Source of the DNA: Plantago major
Taxonomy: Eukaryota > Streptophyta > Magnoliopsida > Lamiales > Plantaginaceae
Assembly (NCBI GenBank): GCA_026545765.1
Contig: CM048840.1
Location: 19,472,765 to 19,536,764, forward strand
Length of the DNA: 64,000 nucleotides
Reading direction: 5' to 3'
In this document: positions 47,401 to 59,742 of the stretch, in pieces
Position numbering within the stretch: the stretch's first letter is position 1
How the letters are laid out: each line of letters starts with the position of its first letter
Notes under the pieces: generated by a model
Databases searched by the model: none
The model's input: only the letters and a program-made list of their open reading frames with translations
Told to the model about the DNA's origin: nothing
Position numbers and translations under genes: made by a program

Positions 47401-47724
47401 TTCCAATCTATTTCATAATTTATTCTTGGAAATCTCCCACACTTTTTCTTCTTGAGAACAAACTTGAAGTTGCAGACTATTGTTTTCTGAAATCAGTTGT
47501 ACCAGATCATCTAGTTGAGGAGTTGTTTCAGTATTTGCCTTGCAGAAATTCCAAAAGATCAAGTTGATGAAAAGGTTCGAGTAACAAACAATCACAAGAT
47601 TTTGTTTAACTTTGATAGCTTTTAAAGATCAGATCAGATCAGATCCTCATGCTGAAAAAAAGTAGACCTGGTCTTTTGTCTCTTCACAAACCTTTTTCTC
47701 TTTGTACATTAGTTAATACTACTA
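47400..47724. other. Intergenic, proximal upstream sequence of CCaMK
   Basis: A 60-residue minus-strand frame at 47413-47595 has a Leu/Gln-rich look but no recognisable homology; I do not call it a gene. A (GATCA)n run lies at 47627-47644. Confidence 0.35.
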
Positions 47725-47725
47725 G

Positions 47726-47733
47726 TATATAAA
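47726..47733 (+). promoter_or_regulatory. Probable TATA box of CCaMK
   Basis: TATATAAA at 47726-47733, about 200 bases upstream of the start codon, is followed by a C/T/A-rich leader with an ATCAATCA repeat (47832-47850). Position and context fit; no intron is needed in the leader. Confidence 0.5.
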
Positions 47734-47932
47734 AACATGGTACAAGGAAAATCGTCTGTTTAGCTGATGCAAATAGCCTGTCTACTCACCTAACTTCAGA
47801 ATATTAAACTCAGCTCAACTTTTCTTAGAATCAATCAATCATCAATCATCTTATTCTCTCCTTACAGTTGACCCCTGAACATTTGATCAAGAACCAGTCT
47901 CAAACCTGTTGTTTGAGGATCATTTCTTGTTC

Positions 47933-50206
47933 ATGGAACAGGAAACAAGGAAGTCTGTCACAGATGATTACGAAATTTCGGACATATTAGGCCGGGGAGG
48001 CTTCTCAGTTGTGAGGAGAGGGATTCAGAAGGGGAGTGAAAATCATGTGGCCATTAAAACTCTACGAAGATTCGGTCCATTAGTCTCTACTAATTCGTCG
48101 AAAGCTGTGATTCCAACGACGAAACAGGCCCTGATATCGGACGCATTGCTAACGAATGAGCTACTGGTTATGAGACGGATAGTGGAGGACGTCTCCCCTC
48201 ATCCGAACGTGATCCATCTCCATGACGTTTGCGAGGATAATGGTGGTGTTCATCTCATACTCGAGCTTTGCTCGGGTGGGGAGCTTTTCGATAGGATCGT
48301 GGCTAATACGAGGTATAATGAAGTTGAGGCTGCAGCTGTTGTTAGACAGATTGCATCAGGGCTGGTTGCGTTGCACAAGTCAAATATTGTTCATAGAGAT
48401 TTGAAGCCTGAGAACTGTTTGTTCTTGAGTAAAGCTGATGATTCTCCTTTGAAGATTATGGATTTTGGTCTGAGTTCTGTGGAGGATTTTACCGATCCTG
48501 TTGTGGGGTTGTTTGGTTCGATCGACTATGTCTCGCCTGAGGCTTTATCTAGGGGCAAGGTTACTCTGAAGAGTGATATCTGGTCACTTGGTGTCATTCT
48601 GTATATCCTCCTGTCAGGGTGAGATATTAGCAGTTTTTCGAAGAGGTTTTCTTATTTTCATGTCATATGTTTTTCTTTTTTCATGTATAGATTGGTGATT
48701 TCAGATTGTTAATGTTACTATTCAGGTATCCTCCTTTCATTGCACAATCAAACAGGCAAAAGCAGCAGATGATACTAAATGTGAGTTCTACATATTGGAT
48801 TTACTGCGCAAACTGTGAATTTTAAGGCCTTCTCTAGATTTGAGCTTAATTCTGTTATGGATTGCCTGTTATTCAGGGAGATTTCAGCTTCTATGAGAAA
48901 ACGTGGAAGAATATCTCATCATCAGTAAAGCAACTCATTACCAGCCTTCTGAAAGTTGATCCCGACATGAGACCGAGTGCTGAAGAGGTTTCGTAACTGC
49001 ACTCATTTTGAACAAGTGTGGTCATTATGTGCATAAAATTTGACTTGAAAAGGATAAACTGAAACAGTTTCGATAAATTCTTCTGGACATGACAGAAAAA
49101 AAGAAAAAAGACTAGTTTTTAAGTAATTTATGTTCAATGTGTAGATTCTTCAGCATCCTTGGGTCACTGGACGCCTAGCGAAGGAAGAGAAGATGGATGC
49201 TGAAATTGTTTCACGCTTGCAGAGTTTTAATGCGAGGCGCAAGTTTCGTGCTGCAGCAATGGCAAGTGTGTTGAGCAGCAGCTTTTCCTTGAGAACGAAA
49301 AAACTCAAGAACTTGGTAGGATCTTATGATCTTAAGCCAGAGGAGCTCGAAAATCTCAGCGTGAATTTCAAGAAAATGTAAGCAAGATCTTAAATCATGT
49401 CCCTGCAACACTTTTCTAGCTGATCCATCTAATGATTCTGTCTGCAAATCGCAGATGCAAGAGCGATAATGCAACACTTGGTGAATTTGAGGAGGTCTTG
49501 AAAGCAATGGAAATGTCGTCACTAGTACCTCTAGCTCCACGCATCTTTGATCTGTTTGATAACAACAGAGATGGGACGGTTGACATGAGGGAAATCATTG
49601 GGGGCTTTTCGTGTCTTAAATATTCACAAGGCGATGATGCACTGCGGCTTTGTTTTCAGGTAATTAACTCCCTCACTCTTTGACATCAAATTAGCTATGG
49701 AGGCAAGTGAAACCAATGTATGTTCTTCAGTAATCGGTATAAACTGAATTTGTATCGACTTACATTACATAACACTACCGTTGAAGTAGTACTCCAGATT
49801 ATGTTGAAGTTGCTTTAAAAGTTGAAGAATCATATGCACAGACTGACTTTGTTGTCTTACTTTGGATAATCAGATGTATGATACAGACCGGTCAGGTTGC
49901 ATCTGCAAGGAGGAAGTAGCATCCATGCTAAGGGTAAATTAAACCAGTCAATCCTTTCGCCCTACTGATATTTATGATTTATCAGCATTTCACATATGGT
50001 GTTATACTAATTATATGTTCATACTGCAGGCATTACCAGATGACTACCTTCCGATGGACATCACAGAACCTGGTAAACTAGACGAGATATTCGATCTAAT
50101 GGATGCCAACAGCGATGGAAAAGTTACCTTTGAAGAGTTCAAAGCTGCTATGCAAAGAGACAACACTCTTCAAGATGTAGTCCTCTCTTCTCTACGACCG
50201 TCTTAG
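47933..50206 (+). CDS. CCaMK: Calcium- and calmodulin-dependent protein kinase (CCaMK/DMI3)
   Basis: Decoder of nuclear calcium spiking in the common symbiosis pathway; it phosphorylates CYCLOPS and is needed for arbuscular mycorrhiza. Seven exons (47933-48618, 48726-48780, 48877-48987, 49145-49377, 49455-49659, 49874-49933, 50030-50206) give 508 aa, close to legume CCaMK (about 520). The kinase domain has GRGGFSVV, VAIKTL, HRDLKPEN, MDFGLSS and SPEA. FYEKTWKN keeps the regulatory threonine (Thr256 here, matching Thr271 of Medicago DMI3). The autoinhibitory and calmodulin-binding segment is FNARRKFRAAAMASVL, followed by LRTKKLKNLVGSYDL. Three EF hands follow: DNNRDGTVDMRE, DTDRSGCICKEE and DANSDGKVTFEE. 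The end LQDVVLSSLRPS is typical. ATG 47933 begins MEQETRKSVTDDYEISDILG. No defect is seen. Confidence 0.96.
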
Positions 50207-51635
50207 TCTAATCTCAACCGTCCATTATTTCAAAATGCTACATTAATATATGTTGTCTCTTTTATGTGCTATTCCAATATTCTTTTTGTGCTACTAGTCC
50301 AGAAACAAAACATAGTTGCGAGTATTCTGTCATGATTTGTACTAGAATGATATACTAAAACTATAAAAACTACCGCTTAACATTTTATAACAGAAAATGT
50401 AATTCTTTGCCTAGTCAACAATGAACATTATTATGCAGCTGAATTCAATATTTAGCATCTGAATTTATACTGATTTGAGTGAGACTTACTCGCCTGGTGA
50501 AATCGAACGTTTTTAACATGGAAAGAAAAAATGGAAAAATTGTATTCCATAATAACTTATTCACAAATAAAATTCTTAAGTTTAAGGGCCTGAATGTAAG
50601 CATTTTTCTTAAAGACTTGGCTACAACATGACTTAATTGCTGTAATGAATTTCAATCCTGTTTTATGCAAACTTGTGCAATGAATATACTTACATCAATA
50701 TAGTATGTGACATTCTTAAATGCAAGGAAAACCAACCTTTTCTCTTTTACCATTTTCAGATACTTCTCTGCAGAGAATCAAGATAATGAGATTTTCACTC
50801 TGTTGGATTCAATCAATGTCTTAGTAAATGAATTCAATAACATTGAAGTTAATTTTATCAATATAAAGACTGAAGTGTGATTTCTGAAGTAATCTGTTCG
50901 GTCATGTCGTAAATGCAACCATCTGATTAGTTGAACAACTGAAATGCAATCACAAAAATAGTTCAAATATGTTGATGTAATACAAAAGTTCCATGTAAGA
51001 AATTTAGTGACACTAGGTAAATTTAAAATCGATATAAAACCTTAAATCGTGAACTGGTAACTCTTGAATCGTATTAAAGCAATCTATTAGCTAGTTGAAC
51101 TCGAGAACAAACTTTGAGCAAGCAAAACCTAGAGACAAGAATGATGATCTAGGTAAGTATCCTGCTTATGAATTGGCATTTGCTTAAAGACTTAAAGGCA
51201 TAGGATCATCTAGTTGAGGAAAATGTTTTCATCCAAACCAACAAAAGACAAATGAAATCTAAAGATAGCACATAATCTCTTCTTTTCTTGTTTAGTACAA
51301 TCAATAGGACATTCCTGTTTGATGCAACTTCTGCAATGAACACACTTAATTTATGTATCATCAACACAGTCAATACTGTCCTGTCAAGAAAAACCAATTT
51401 TTAATCTCTTACCATTTTTAGCTTCCAAGCATGCCTGCCAAATAATCAAGATCTTTCAGATTTTCAGTTTATTGCTGCTTCATGAATTCAATGGCCTTTA
51501 TGTTTTCACAACTAGCTCTTTTGATGTAGATCAGAACCAAGCTTAAATACAGCCAGCTTCAGTTCTTTGGTTATCCAGTTACTTCAGTTCTTCTTCACTA
51601 ATTTCACCTTACAAAGTTGAAGTTAAAGAACAAGA
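50207..51635. other. Intergenic between CCaMK and the B3 gene, with an old internal duplication
   Basis: Two segments, about 50620-50800 and 51280-51480, resemble each other: CCTGTTTTATGCAAACTTGTGC with CCTGTTTGATGCAACTTCTGC; TGCAATGAATATACTTA with TGCAATGAACACACTTA; CTCTTTTACCATTTTCAG with AATCTCTTACCATTTTTAG. They look like a diverged tandem duplication of upstream sequence. No coding sequence is seen. Confidence 0.5.
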
Positions 51636-53482
51636 ATGGCTAGTCCTCCAAAATTCATCAAACTCATAGTCGATCAAGAAGCCGAACTGTTGGTAAGTAA
51701 TGGAGTTTTGGTTTTTATTCTGATTTTTTTGTAGCAAAAAAGTTGTCTTTTTATATGTAGTATGTTCTTGATTCTTATTCATGATTGTTGCTACTACTCT
51801 GCAGGAAATACCAGCGGAGTTCATAAAAAGATACAGTCGTAATGTACCTTGCTCCGTCCACTTTATGGTTCCAACAGGTTCTCGGTGGGAAATTCAGGTG
51901 GTTAGATCTAATGAGGGTCAAGTGTTTTTCGGTGATGGATGGGAAATGTTTAGAGAGTATTACTCCATAAGCAAAGGCCAGTTCTTGGTATTGGATTACG
52001 ACCAGAAGTACAATCACTTTGATGTTCTGATATTTGAAAAGAATGGCACCGAGTCGAGATACCGAGTTCACCAACAAGCTGGAACTAGCTCGGACGTCTA
52101 TTGTTACTCAATGATTGATGTGGAGCCGCCAAAATTTTGTTTGATCATAGACAATGTCACAAGGGATAGTTTAGTAAGTTTTTTTCCTAGTTTAGTTTCA
52201 TTGTTTTCTTAGCTGGTTTAATTTTCACTGTTTCTTACTGAATTTTGTGGTTTCCCTACAGAGAATCCCGTATGAGTTTGCGAACAGATTTAGTGGAGAC
52301 CTTCCTGGTACCGTGTTCTTGAAGGTTCTGGTCTGTTCGTGGCAGTGGAAAGTGGAATTGGTTCATAAGCCTGATGGTGAGATTTGGATGCAGAGTGGAT
52401 GTAAAGAATTTATGGACTATTACAACATAGGGTATGGCCATTCATTGGTGTTCGAGTATGATGGAGAATCATCCTGTTTTGATGTTTTCATATTCGACAC
52501 GACTTCAACGGAGATTGATTACGTGCCTGGTGGTGTTGAAGATGGAACAGAACTGAAGGACTCTGATGGTAATCATTTCTACCTTTTAGTCTTAAACTTG
52601 TTGCCTTGTAGTTTCTTATCTTGTTTGATGATCTTGTTGCTTCATTGTCTTCATAGCTTGTTTGATAAGTTAAGTGATTGATATTGGATATCCAGACTTG
52701 TTCCTTTACTCGCATACTGATCTAAGCGATTTTACTCATAGAAGCTGTAGCAATAGATGCCGAATGAAGCATATCTTAGGATACTCTATCTGTTTTGGTG
52801 TTTGAAGATAACCTAATTTCCCTGTATGGATAAATGTTGAGAGGTCGTATCGTAGGGAAGCTTATGATAACTGACGCGGTAACGTAAGTGTCATACTGCT
52901 GTTAACATATCCAAAGTTAGTTTCCTAATAGATTGATTCTGCTACATGCTAAGATTCTAATGTTAATCCTTTTTGCATCAGAAGATGATCAAGAAAGTGA
53001 AAGGAATGACAGGAAGCTTGAGTTTTCGAAGACATTGACCTATGACAACGTGTACATATTCGTGAGTATTCTATTGCGAACCCATTTGATCTCCGATACT
53101 CTTCGATTTCTCACAGTTAAGCCCTTATGTAATTGCTTCTATATGTCAGAGACTTAGCAAGTTCGTCGGATCTGGTATCAGGGAGGGTATGACAGTAATG
53201 CTGCAGAATGGGGAAGGAAAGAAGTGGAAAGTTGTAACAGCCAGGGGGAACTTTGGCTCATGCGTTCTATCTACTGGATGGAACAAGTTCCTCATAGACA
53301 ACGAGGTCACTGTCGGAAGCAGAATGTCGTACAAGTGTATCTCGAGGGATTTGATAGAAGCCCGGGTGGTTAAATCGGGATCTGGTGAGCTATATAAATA
53401 TGTGAGGAGGAGCGGCGGGACGTATAAGTTTAAGGGTTCACTTGCAAAAAGTGACCGTGAGCGAAAGAGGAGAAACAGATGA
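51636..53482 (+). CDS. B3-domain protein with three B3 repeats (REM-type)
   Basis: Plant-specific B3 DNA-binding protein of the REM group, probably nuclear; the individual role is unknown. Exons 51636-51692, 51805-52173, 52262-52568, 52982-53061 and 53150-53482 give 381 aa. B3-1 (about 1-112): IPAEFIKRYSRNVPCSVHF, WEIQVVR, FGDGWEMFREYYSISKGQFLVLDYD, FDVLIFEKNGTE. B3-2 (about 120-240): IPYEFANRFSGDLPGTVFL, WKVELVH, GCKEFMDYYNIGYGHSLVFEYD, FDVFIFDTTSTE. B3-3 (about 260-350) is shorter and diverged: MTVMLQNGEGKKWKV, LSTGWNKFLIDNEV. Introns fall inside the B3 folds at similar places, so the repeats arose by internal duplication. The C-terminus is basic (KSDRERKRRNR), a likely nuclear signal. Confidence 0.88.
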
Positions 53483-54058
53483 ACTCAATTCTCCAGGCAT
53501 CAGAACAAACTCTGAAAGTTTGAATGATTATGAATGCAGATCTTCTTTTTGTTCAATCTTCTACAATCTGAATGAACTGAACTAACAATTTGTTCAAAGT
53601 ACATGCATTGGAATCAGCAAGGCCAGATGCTCACAGCAGAATCTTGCAAACGCCAGATCTCAGCAAAAAGTTCAGACATTACACTTGCAAATCGCAAAGT
53701 GTGATGGCTGAACTTGCTGCTAGGAAGTGGCAATTGCAAGAATCGCATGGTGCGAGCATTTGATCATGTTAATTCGCTACCTTGAAATGTAAAAACCAAG
53801 CGTAAAGAAAAACAACAGAAAACTCACTGGTTAAAACTTTCTGAGCAATCTAGATTACTAGCAATAAACATTTAGTAACATAGTCTGATAAAACCAGAAT
53901 GAAAAAACTCCACACTCAAGCCAAGAAAGCCTTCAGCTTGTGAACTACCTTCTTCATGAACCTATCATCTAATTAATTATCCAGCTAAGTCTAGCTAGTT
54001 CCCTCAGCTAACCTAGAGTCACCCCCACAATATCAAACATCCCAAAACTCGAACAGCA
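53483..54058. other. Intergenic between convergent B3 and WRI1-type genes
   Basis: Contains the 3' UTRs of both genes. Short repeats of AGCAAGGCCAGATGC-like and AAACGCCAGATCTC-like strings are visible at 53615-53660, but no gene. Confidence 0.4.
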
Positions 54059-57000
54059 TTACACATTGCTACAAACCGATGTTATTGTAGACAGTGATAG
54101 CGATGGAGAGGTCACCACATTTGCTCCTTTCACATCCTGCTCTATACCATTCTCACATCCACCATTGCCGGACATTGCGTCCTCAGGCAGAGAAGTATCA
54201 CACAGCGGCCCATCAAATATGAAGGAAATGTCATCATCGAAGCATTTGTCATCGAACAGCCCTAGAAAATCCATTGTGTTCTCCATAGGAAAGTCAGGGA
54301 TTGGGAGGGAGTTGAAATCAGCATCCATGCAGAGGTTCCACGGGTGGTCATGCTCTTCGGTGGGGTCCATCACGACCATCGGCTGGGAGTCAACGGGCCC
54401 AACTGGCTCTATCTTAGGTATGGTGGGTTGAACTGGTTGAGCAGGTTTCTTTTGATCAGGTTGATTAGGCATCTCGATGACTTTTTTACCCTTAGACGAG
54501 GTGGGAGTAGTTTTCTCCTTCTTCACTTCGACCTCTACCGGCTTTACTTCGACCTCTACCGGTTTCACTTCCACCTCCGGGATGACTTTCTTTAGCTTAT
54601 CTGCATAATTGCTGATGTCAAAGTTGGTTACCGCGCTAGCCCCCCGGAACTCGATTGCAGCCATGTCATATGCAGCCGCGGCTTCCTCTTGGGTGTCTAC
54701 ATTAAACAAAGTAAGTTTAATAAATCCACACATAAGGAAACTTGTAAAAGTTTTTGCAACTCATTATGTCACACCAACTTATTAAAGTTCAAGTTCTTTA
54801 TGATAATTAGCTATAAGACAGGGGTGGGTGATGCAATTATTGAGTCAGTCCTAAATTATAATTTCAGTGCAGTAAACTTTGTGGTCACGTGAGTATCCAC
54901 CCTCCTCTATCAAAAGGGAATATTTTCCAGATTTATAAAGTTGACACAAAGTCTCATTTGGAGTACATAAACAGAGGTTGTCTTAGGTATAATTTAATGT
55001 TTTGACATGTCAGCCTCTTCAATCCCTAGTAAAAACAATTTGGTCTTGTTCAGGCCTCAGGGAGAAAAAGAGTACTAACATGACACAAGTTGAGTTTCAT
55101 GATACGGAGCAACTCGAAAAGTAGATCTTTAGACGAGTATGGCCGATTCATATAAGTAAATTATACTTCTAAATAAACAATTTATAGCATCTTATACGCT
55201 AGAAGGCAACGCACGATATAAAGTTTGAAACTTTTGAATAAGCAATACGAAGGCCGTACCATATGTTCCAAGATAGAGATACTTATTTCCAGAAACACGG
55301 CCAATACGAGCCTCCCATCGACCATTTTGGTGGTGCCTGTCAATATCCAAGGAAACATAGGTCAATATTGTTGTTCTACTTCAAAAAGGAAAAGATAACA
55401 TCAGAGGAAAAATAAGCATGAGATAAATGTTTATAGCGCAGGCTACAAGTTTCCACAAATGCACAATTTTTATGCTGAATGTAAGGTGTTCGTGTCGAAA
55501 GAAGGATCAAACAACTTATTTTCCAAACGCTATTTACGTGCATTTACTTTTGGAACAATCGTTGCGTAATCAAGTGTTAAAAGGCAGTTGCAAACATCCA
55601 CGGCTTTTGCGCGAGAAAAGCAAGAAACGAACAAGTGACATATACGTCAAGAATCTAACTGTAAGCGAACGAAAAACGACATCATTATATTTGATCTCCA
55701 ATTATGTCCTTTTCCACATTCTATGTTACCTTGCCACGCCTCGATACTTAGAAACCCCTCGAGAAAACCCGTTGCTCCTCCTCCTGAGAGAAGCCAAGTA
55801 CTCCTCCTTGGACATTTTTGACATTTTCTCAATCTCATCGGTGTATGTGTCCACCTGCATTGCAGTCAAACACTAGTTAATTGTAAATTGTCTTAATCAA
55901 TGGCCCCTTATAATCATCAATCACATTATCAAAATCACAAACGTGCATTAATTCCTAACCACTTATGGACGCCAAATCTGACTGATAAAATTTCCTATGA
56001 CAATGTTTCTGTTCAATTTTGTATACACATCATACACTAGCCTAAAGCATGATAGAATCGTAGTTCTTTTACAAATCTAATTAACAAAGTTATCAATAAT
56101 ACCCCTCGCCCCGGACCTGTTCTAGGCCAGGGCGAGGAGTAGAGTGTGTGCACATGTTGACACCACAGAGTTTGTGAATTGAGACATTTAAAGCTATATA
56201 AGTTGTTTAACATATGTTAAGAGCGAGTTTGTAACCATTATTAAACATTTAAACTACACGAAACCACACATAAGTACTTATTTTAAGCATTGAACTCATT
56301 AGCTAAGATACAAAATGAGATACCTGAATCATAAATACGGCTTGACTAATTCTATTTCTAGACTAACGAAAATCGGGCAAAAAAACCAATGTAACAGTGA
56401 AATGGATTATAAGTACCGCAAAATTGAGAACCGCGGTGGGGCCCCAGTACTTGAGGGCAGCCAAGTCATAGGTCTGAGCCGCATCATCCTCATTATCATA
56501 AGCTCCTGCAAAAATCAAGACAATTCGAGCATTGTTAAGTATCAAATAGTTCAATTATTCCGAAAACGATCATAATTCGTAATTAAAGTTGTAAATGCAG
56601 CAAAAAATCAGTAAAGTGGAATCAAAATATTCAAACTTTACCTAGATAGACTGTTGAATCGGCGAGAATAGCGTGTATGAACGTTGTATTGGATCACCAT
56701 CAAGAATTATCATGTAACAAAACAAACTAGGTCAGAAACTAAATCATTTATTAATTAAACTCAATTAATAATTAACCAGACTGCAGAAAGATACAGTTTT
56801 TATTTAAGTATAACCACTTATTATAATTCAGTAAATTAAGCAATTGTTTAAACGCGATAAACCAAGATCACAGATCTCCTTGATTATAGCAAACAAATCT
56901 TATTTAACCTTACATTCAAAAAGAAATAGAGATTCAATTTTTATCAATTAGATTGAAAGATTAAACACAGAAAATGAAATGGAAAAACTCATCACCTTGT

Positions 57001-57482
57001 CTTCCTCTCTTGTTCTGAATGCTGTTCCATGTAGCCTTGTCCCACAGATGTGCTTCATACCTCCCAGTCCACCTATGCCTGCAAGTTCGAGTCTTGTAGA
57101 TGTAAAAAACATACAACTGAACCACCAAAGGTCCTTAATTTCTCAAAAAGTTCTGAGTCTTGTCGATGTAAAAATTCAAAACATACAATTGAACCACCAA
57201 AGGTCCTTAATTTGTCATTAAGTTAGAGTCTTGTCGATGTAAACTGAATAAAATTGAACCTCATGCATGTAAAGCGATTGAATTGATTTACCTGGTGACG
57301 CCTCTGTAAACTGAGCTTCTTGATTTAGGCGAGGTGACAGAGTTGTCAGCAAGAGCCGCATTTGCGGCTCTGAGAGCGGAAACGCGCTTGTTGGGCTTCT
57401 TCTTGATCGGTGAAACAATGCAAGAAGATGTAGATGAAATGGAGGAGCTGGAAGAGGAAAGGAGTAAAGTTCTTTTTTTCAT
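54059..57482 (-). CDS. WRI1-like: WRINKLED1-type AP2/ERF transcription factor
   Basis: Double-AP2 factor of the WRI group, which activates glycolytic and fatty-acid synthesis genes in plastid supply. Minus-strand exons: 57482-57292, 57078-56996, 56650-56642, 56505-56417, 55854-55730, 55336-55260, 54696-54059; 403 aa. AP2-1 reads [23 protein letters not shown], with VYL encoded by the 9-nt exon, then [22 protein letters not shown]. The linker is [23 protein letters not shown]2-2 reads [22 protein letters not shown] and [22 protein letters not shown]. The C-terminus has a duplicated VEVKPVE and is acidic ([12 protein letters not shown]), a likely activation region. ATG 57482 ([14 protein letters not shown]) matches the WRI1 opening; the frame stays open upstream to 57824, so a longer start cannot be excluded. 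WRI3, WRI4 or the mycorrhizal WRI5 types are alternatives. Confidence 0.92.
56642..56650 (-). other. 9-nt micro-exon of the WRI1-type gene
   Basis: On the minus strand, CAACAG is followed by TCTATCTAG and then GTAAAG. With one base from the previous exon it encodes Val-Tyr-Leu, the conserved VYL micro-exon of WRI1 genes. Reading frame before and after closes only if it is included. Confidence 0.9.
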
Positions 57483-58320
57483 TTGATTGTTTGCGGCTGT
57501 TTCTTTTCTATTTTTAGGATGCTCTGTTTCTTGTTTTAAGAACAGAGCAAAGGGTTTTTGAGAAGAAACACACGCAGAAAACTCAGTGAGAGTCACAGTA
57601 GAAATGTGTGGAGTGAAGGGGTTTTTATGGGGGTGAGTGGCTGGGTGTGGAATAAGGGGGGTGGGTATGGGGGTTAAAAAGCAAAGAGGGGAAAATGGCT
57701 TTTTTTTAATTCCAAGGGAAAACCATGGTGGTTTACCAGAGTGAAGACAGAAAAATGTGGCATGGAGGAGAGAGCAAAAGTACAAATATTGGCTTGCGGT
57801 TGAGGGTTTTCGGGGTTGATTCACCTAATTTGTTGATTTTGAATTTTTGGGTTTCTTGCTTTTTTTTGGAAAGAAAAAAAAATGATGGTACGAATTTACG
57901 ATGTTGAACTAGATACGACGATTGATCTCGGATTTTATGTACGTGGGCAGTGGAAGTGTTGAGGGAGATCGACTGCTCCACGTGTAGAAAGGTTATTATT
58001 ACCATCGCGGGAGATTCTGGAGGAGAAAGGTCGTATGTGAAGTTATATGTTTGGCGTTTTCGATATTATTCGATATGAGGTTGTGTGTTTGTCGTTTTCG
58101 ATATTATGCAACATAAGTTGTGGAGATTCGAATTACACGTATCAAGAACGTTCACTGGATTCACGTGATAACTTGATCTGACAAAATCAGACACGGACAC
58201 GGACGCAGGAGATTACTTAATCTAACACAATCAAATACAGTTTCGAGTGAGTGCTTATGATCCTAGGAGTTAGATAAACGAAATGCATATGGTGGAATCT
58301 TAGATAACGAAACTTAATTC
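57483..58320. promoter_or_regulatory. Upstream region of the WRI1-type gene
   Basis: No other gene is seen. The leader is probably at 57483-57720; it is A/G-rich on the plus strand, so pyrimidine-rich in the transcript. Confidence 0.4.
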
Positions 58321-59269
58321 TAGGGCTGTGCAAATAAGTCGCCCGACCGATCCGTCCACACAAACCGTCCGCATCTCACCCGCACTCGTCGGGTAATTTT
58401 TTTTAAATAATTTACGCGGGTTAAGTTTTTTATAACCCGCCAGTTAGATGCATCTCGCAACCCACCCACCCACCCGCAAAATTGTTCACTATAGCATTCA
58501 TTTCCACTCACATACCAACATCATGCTGCAAAAGTGTCAAACAGCAACAACTACAATTTCATACATTTAGAAACCTCATACTCCATCTGGTCCAAAAAAA
58601 GCTTCCTAACTTTTCTTATTTGGAGTATCACTACAAACTTCCTAACCTAAATGAGGAAACTTTTTATCCCACCCATTAATTCTTTAGTATTTCTCTTTCC
58701 TACTTTATTATCATCTTCTTCATTCTCTCTCATACTTTATCAATCACTTACTACTTTATCAACATAATACCTATACAAATCAATATACTATTATTTTCCC
58801 TTAATTGAAGAGAAAGTAAGTCCCTAGGAAGTTCTTATTGGACCGGAGGGAGTATGACACATGTATAATCACAAATAAAGGCCAACAACCGGTAAACTAT
58901 CCAAATGTACATAAACAGTAGTAACTTAGAATAGTTGAATATATGTGCAATAAATTACTTGTAATTTAAATGAATAGATAGAAATATATAATAGATTAAT
59001 ATTAATAAACTACGGTTATTTCATATAGTATAAACTATGAAGCTATCTGTGTGAAAATGATACTTCATCATTTTACTTGCTTTCAAAATGTTTTGTTAAT
59101 ATAATATAGTAATTCACCCGCCAATCCACCCGCATTGTTATCACCCGAATCGCCGCGGGTCGGAAATTTATTCTACCCGCCGCGAGTCGAACAAATAATC
59201 ACCCACCATAGGTGGGTTGGTTTGATTTTTTTATAAATATCCGTCTATACCCGCCCGCGCTCACCCCTA
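58321..59269. mobile_element. hAT-type MITE family B, copy 2 (949 bp), with a nested MITE
   Basis: A perfect 8-bp target duplication, CTTAATTC (58313-58320 and 59270-59277), flanks TAGGGCTGTGCAAATAAG and the complement of GGGTAGGGGTGAGCG-type sequence at the right (CGCGCTCACCCCTA). Subterminal CACCCGC/GCGGGT repeats match the element at 29852-30598 in inverse orientation. No transposase. Confidence 0.88.
58581..58852. mobile_element. Stowaway-like MITE nested in the hAT element, 272 bp
   Basis: TA flanks both ends. CTCCATCTGGTCCAAAAAAA pairs with the complement of TTATTGGACCGGAGGGAG. AAACTTCCTAACCTAAATGAGGAAACTTT lies inside. Confidence 0.82.
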
Positions 59270-59341
59270 CTTAATTCAGTGGGCACGTTGACATCGTATA
59301 CAATTAGGGTTTAATTACAATCTTGTCGGGTTTCATTTCAG

Positions 59342-59549
59342 TTTTTTTTTTTAGAATATCACTATTACAATCGTATTATTATTACATCAATTGAACTAAT
59401 ATTTCATCCGTATCAATCATTACATCATCACTCAATCTATAATAACTAACATACACTAGATCACAAGCCCCGCTCTCGACGGGAATCAAACCCATAACCT
59501 CTGGGATTATGGCACCTCAGCCTAACCAAATGAGCTAAATCTCATTGGC
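59342..59549 (-). mobile_element. tRNA-derived SINE, 208 bp, with A tail
   Basis: Read on the minus strand it starts CCAATGAGATTTAGCTCATTTGG (A box TAGCTCATTTGG), then ATGGGTTTGATTCCCG (B box GGTTTGATTCC), then an AT-rich body and an A tail (the T run at 59342-59352). GGTTTCATTTCAG lies on both sides (59329-59341 and 59550-59562) as a perfect 13-bp target duplication. These are the marks of a pol III SINE moved by LINE machinery. Confidence 0.9.
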
Positions 59550-59742
59550 GGTTTCATTTCAGTTACTTCAAGTGCGGAAATGTTATGATTATGCGTGTCG
59601 CAATTATGATAAAATATCCATCCTGGGTTGTATTGGCTTTTAAAGGCATATATTAAATAGTTTTAAAGCAATTTAGGAAATGTTTTAATTAACTTATTTG
59701 CCAAATAAAATCATGGTACCTACCACTCATATTTCCAGAGTA

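Noticed and set aside
47413-47595. 60-codon minus-strand frame with Leu/Gln-rich sequence upstream of CCaMK
   Set aside because: Short, with no family match and no leader or splice context, and next to LTR-like sequence.
54066-54595. Plus-strand frames across 54066-54595
   Set aside because: They are shadows of the last exon of the minus-strand WRI1-type gene.
57483-57824. In-frame extension upstream of the WRI1-type start
   Set aside because: The WRI1 family begins with MKKR-like sequence at 57482; the upstream part is low-complexity and has no family match known to me.
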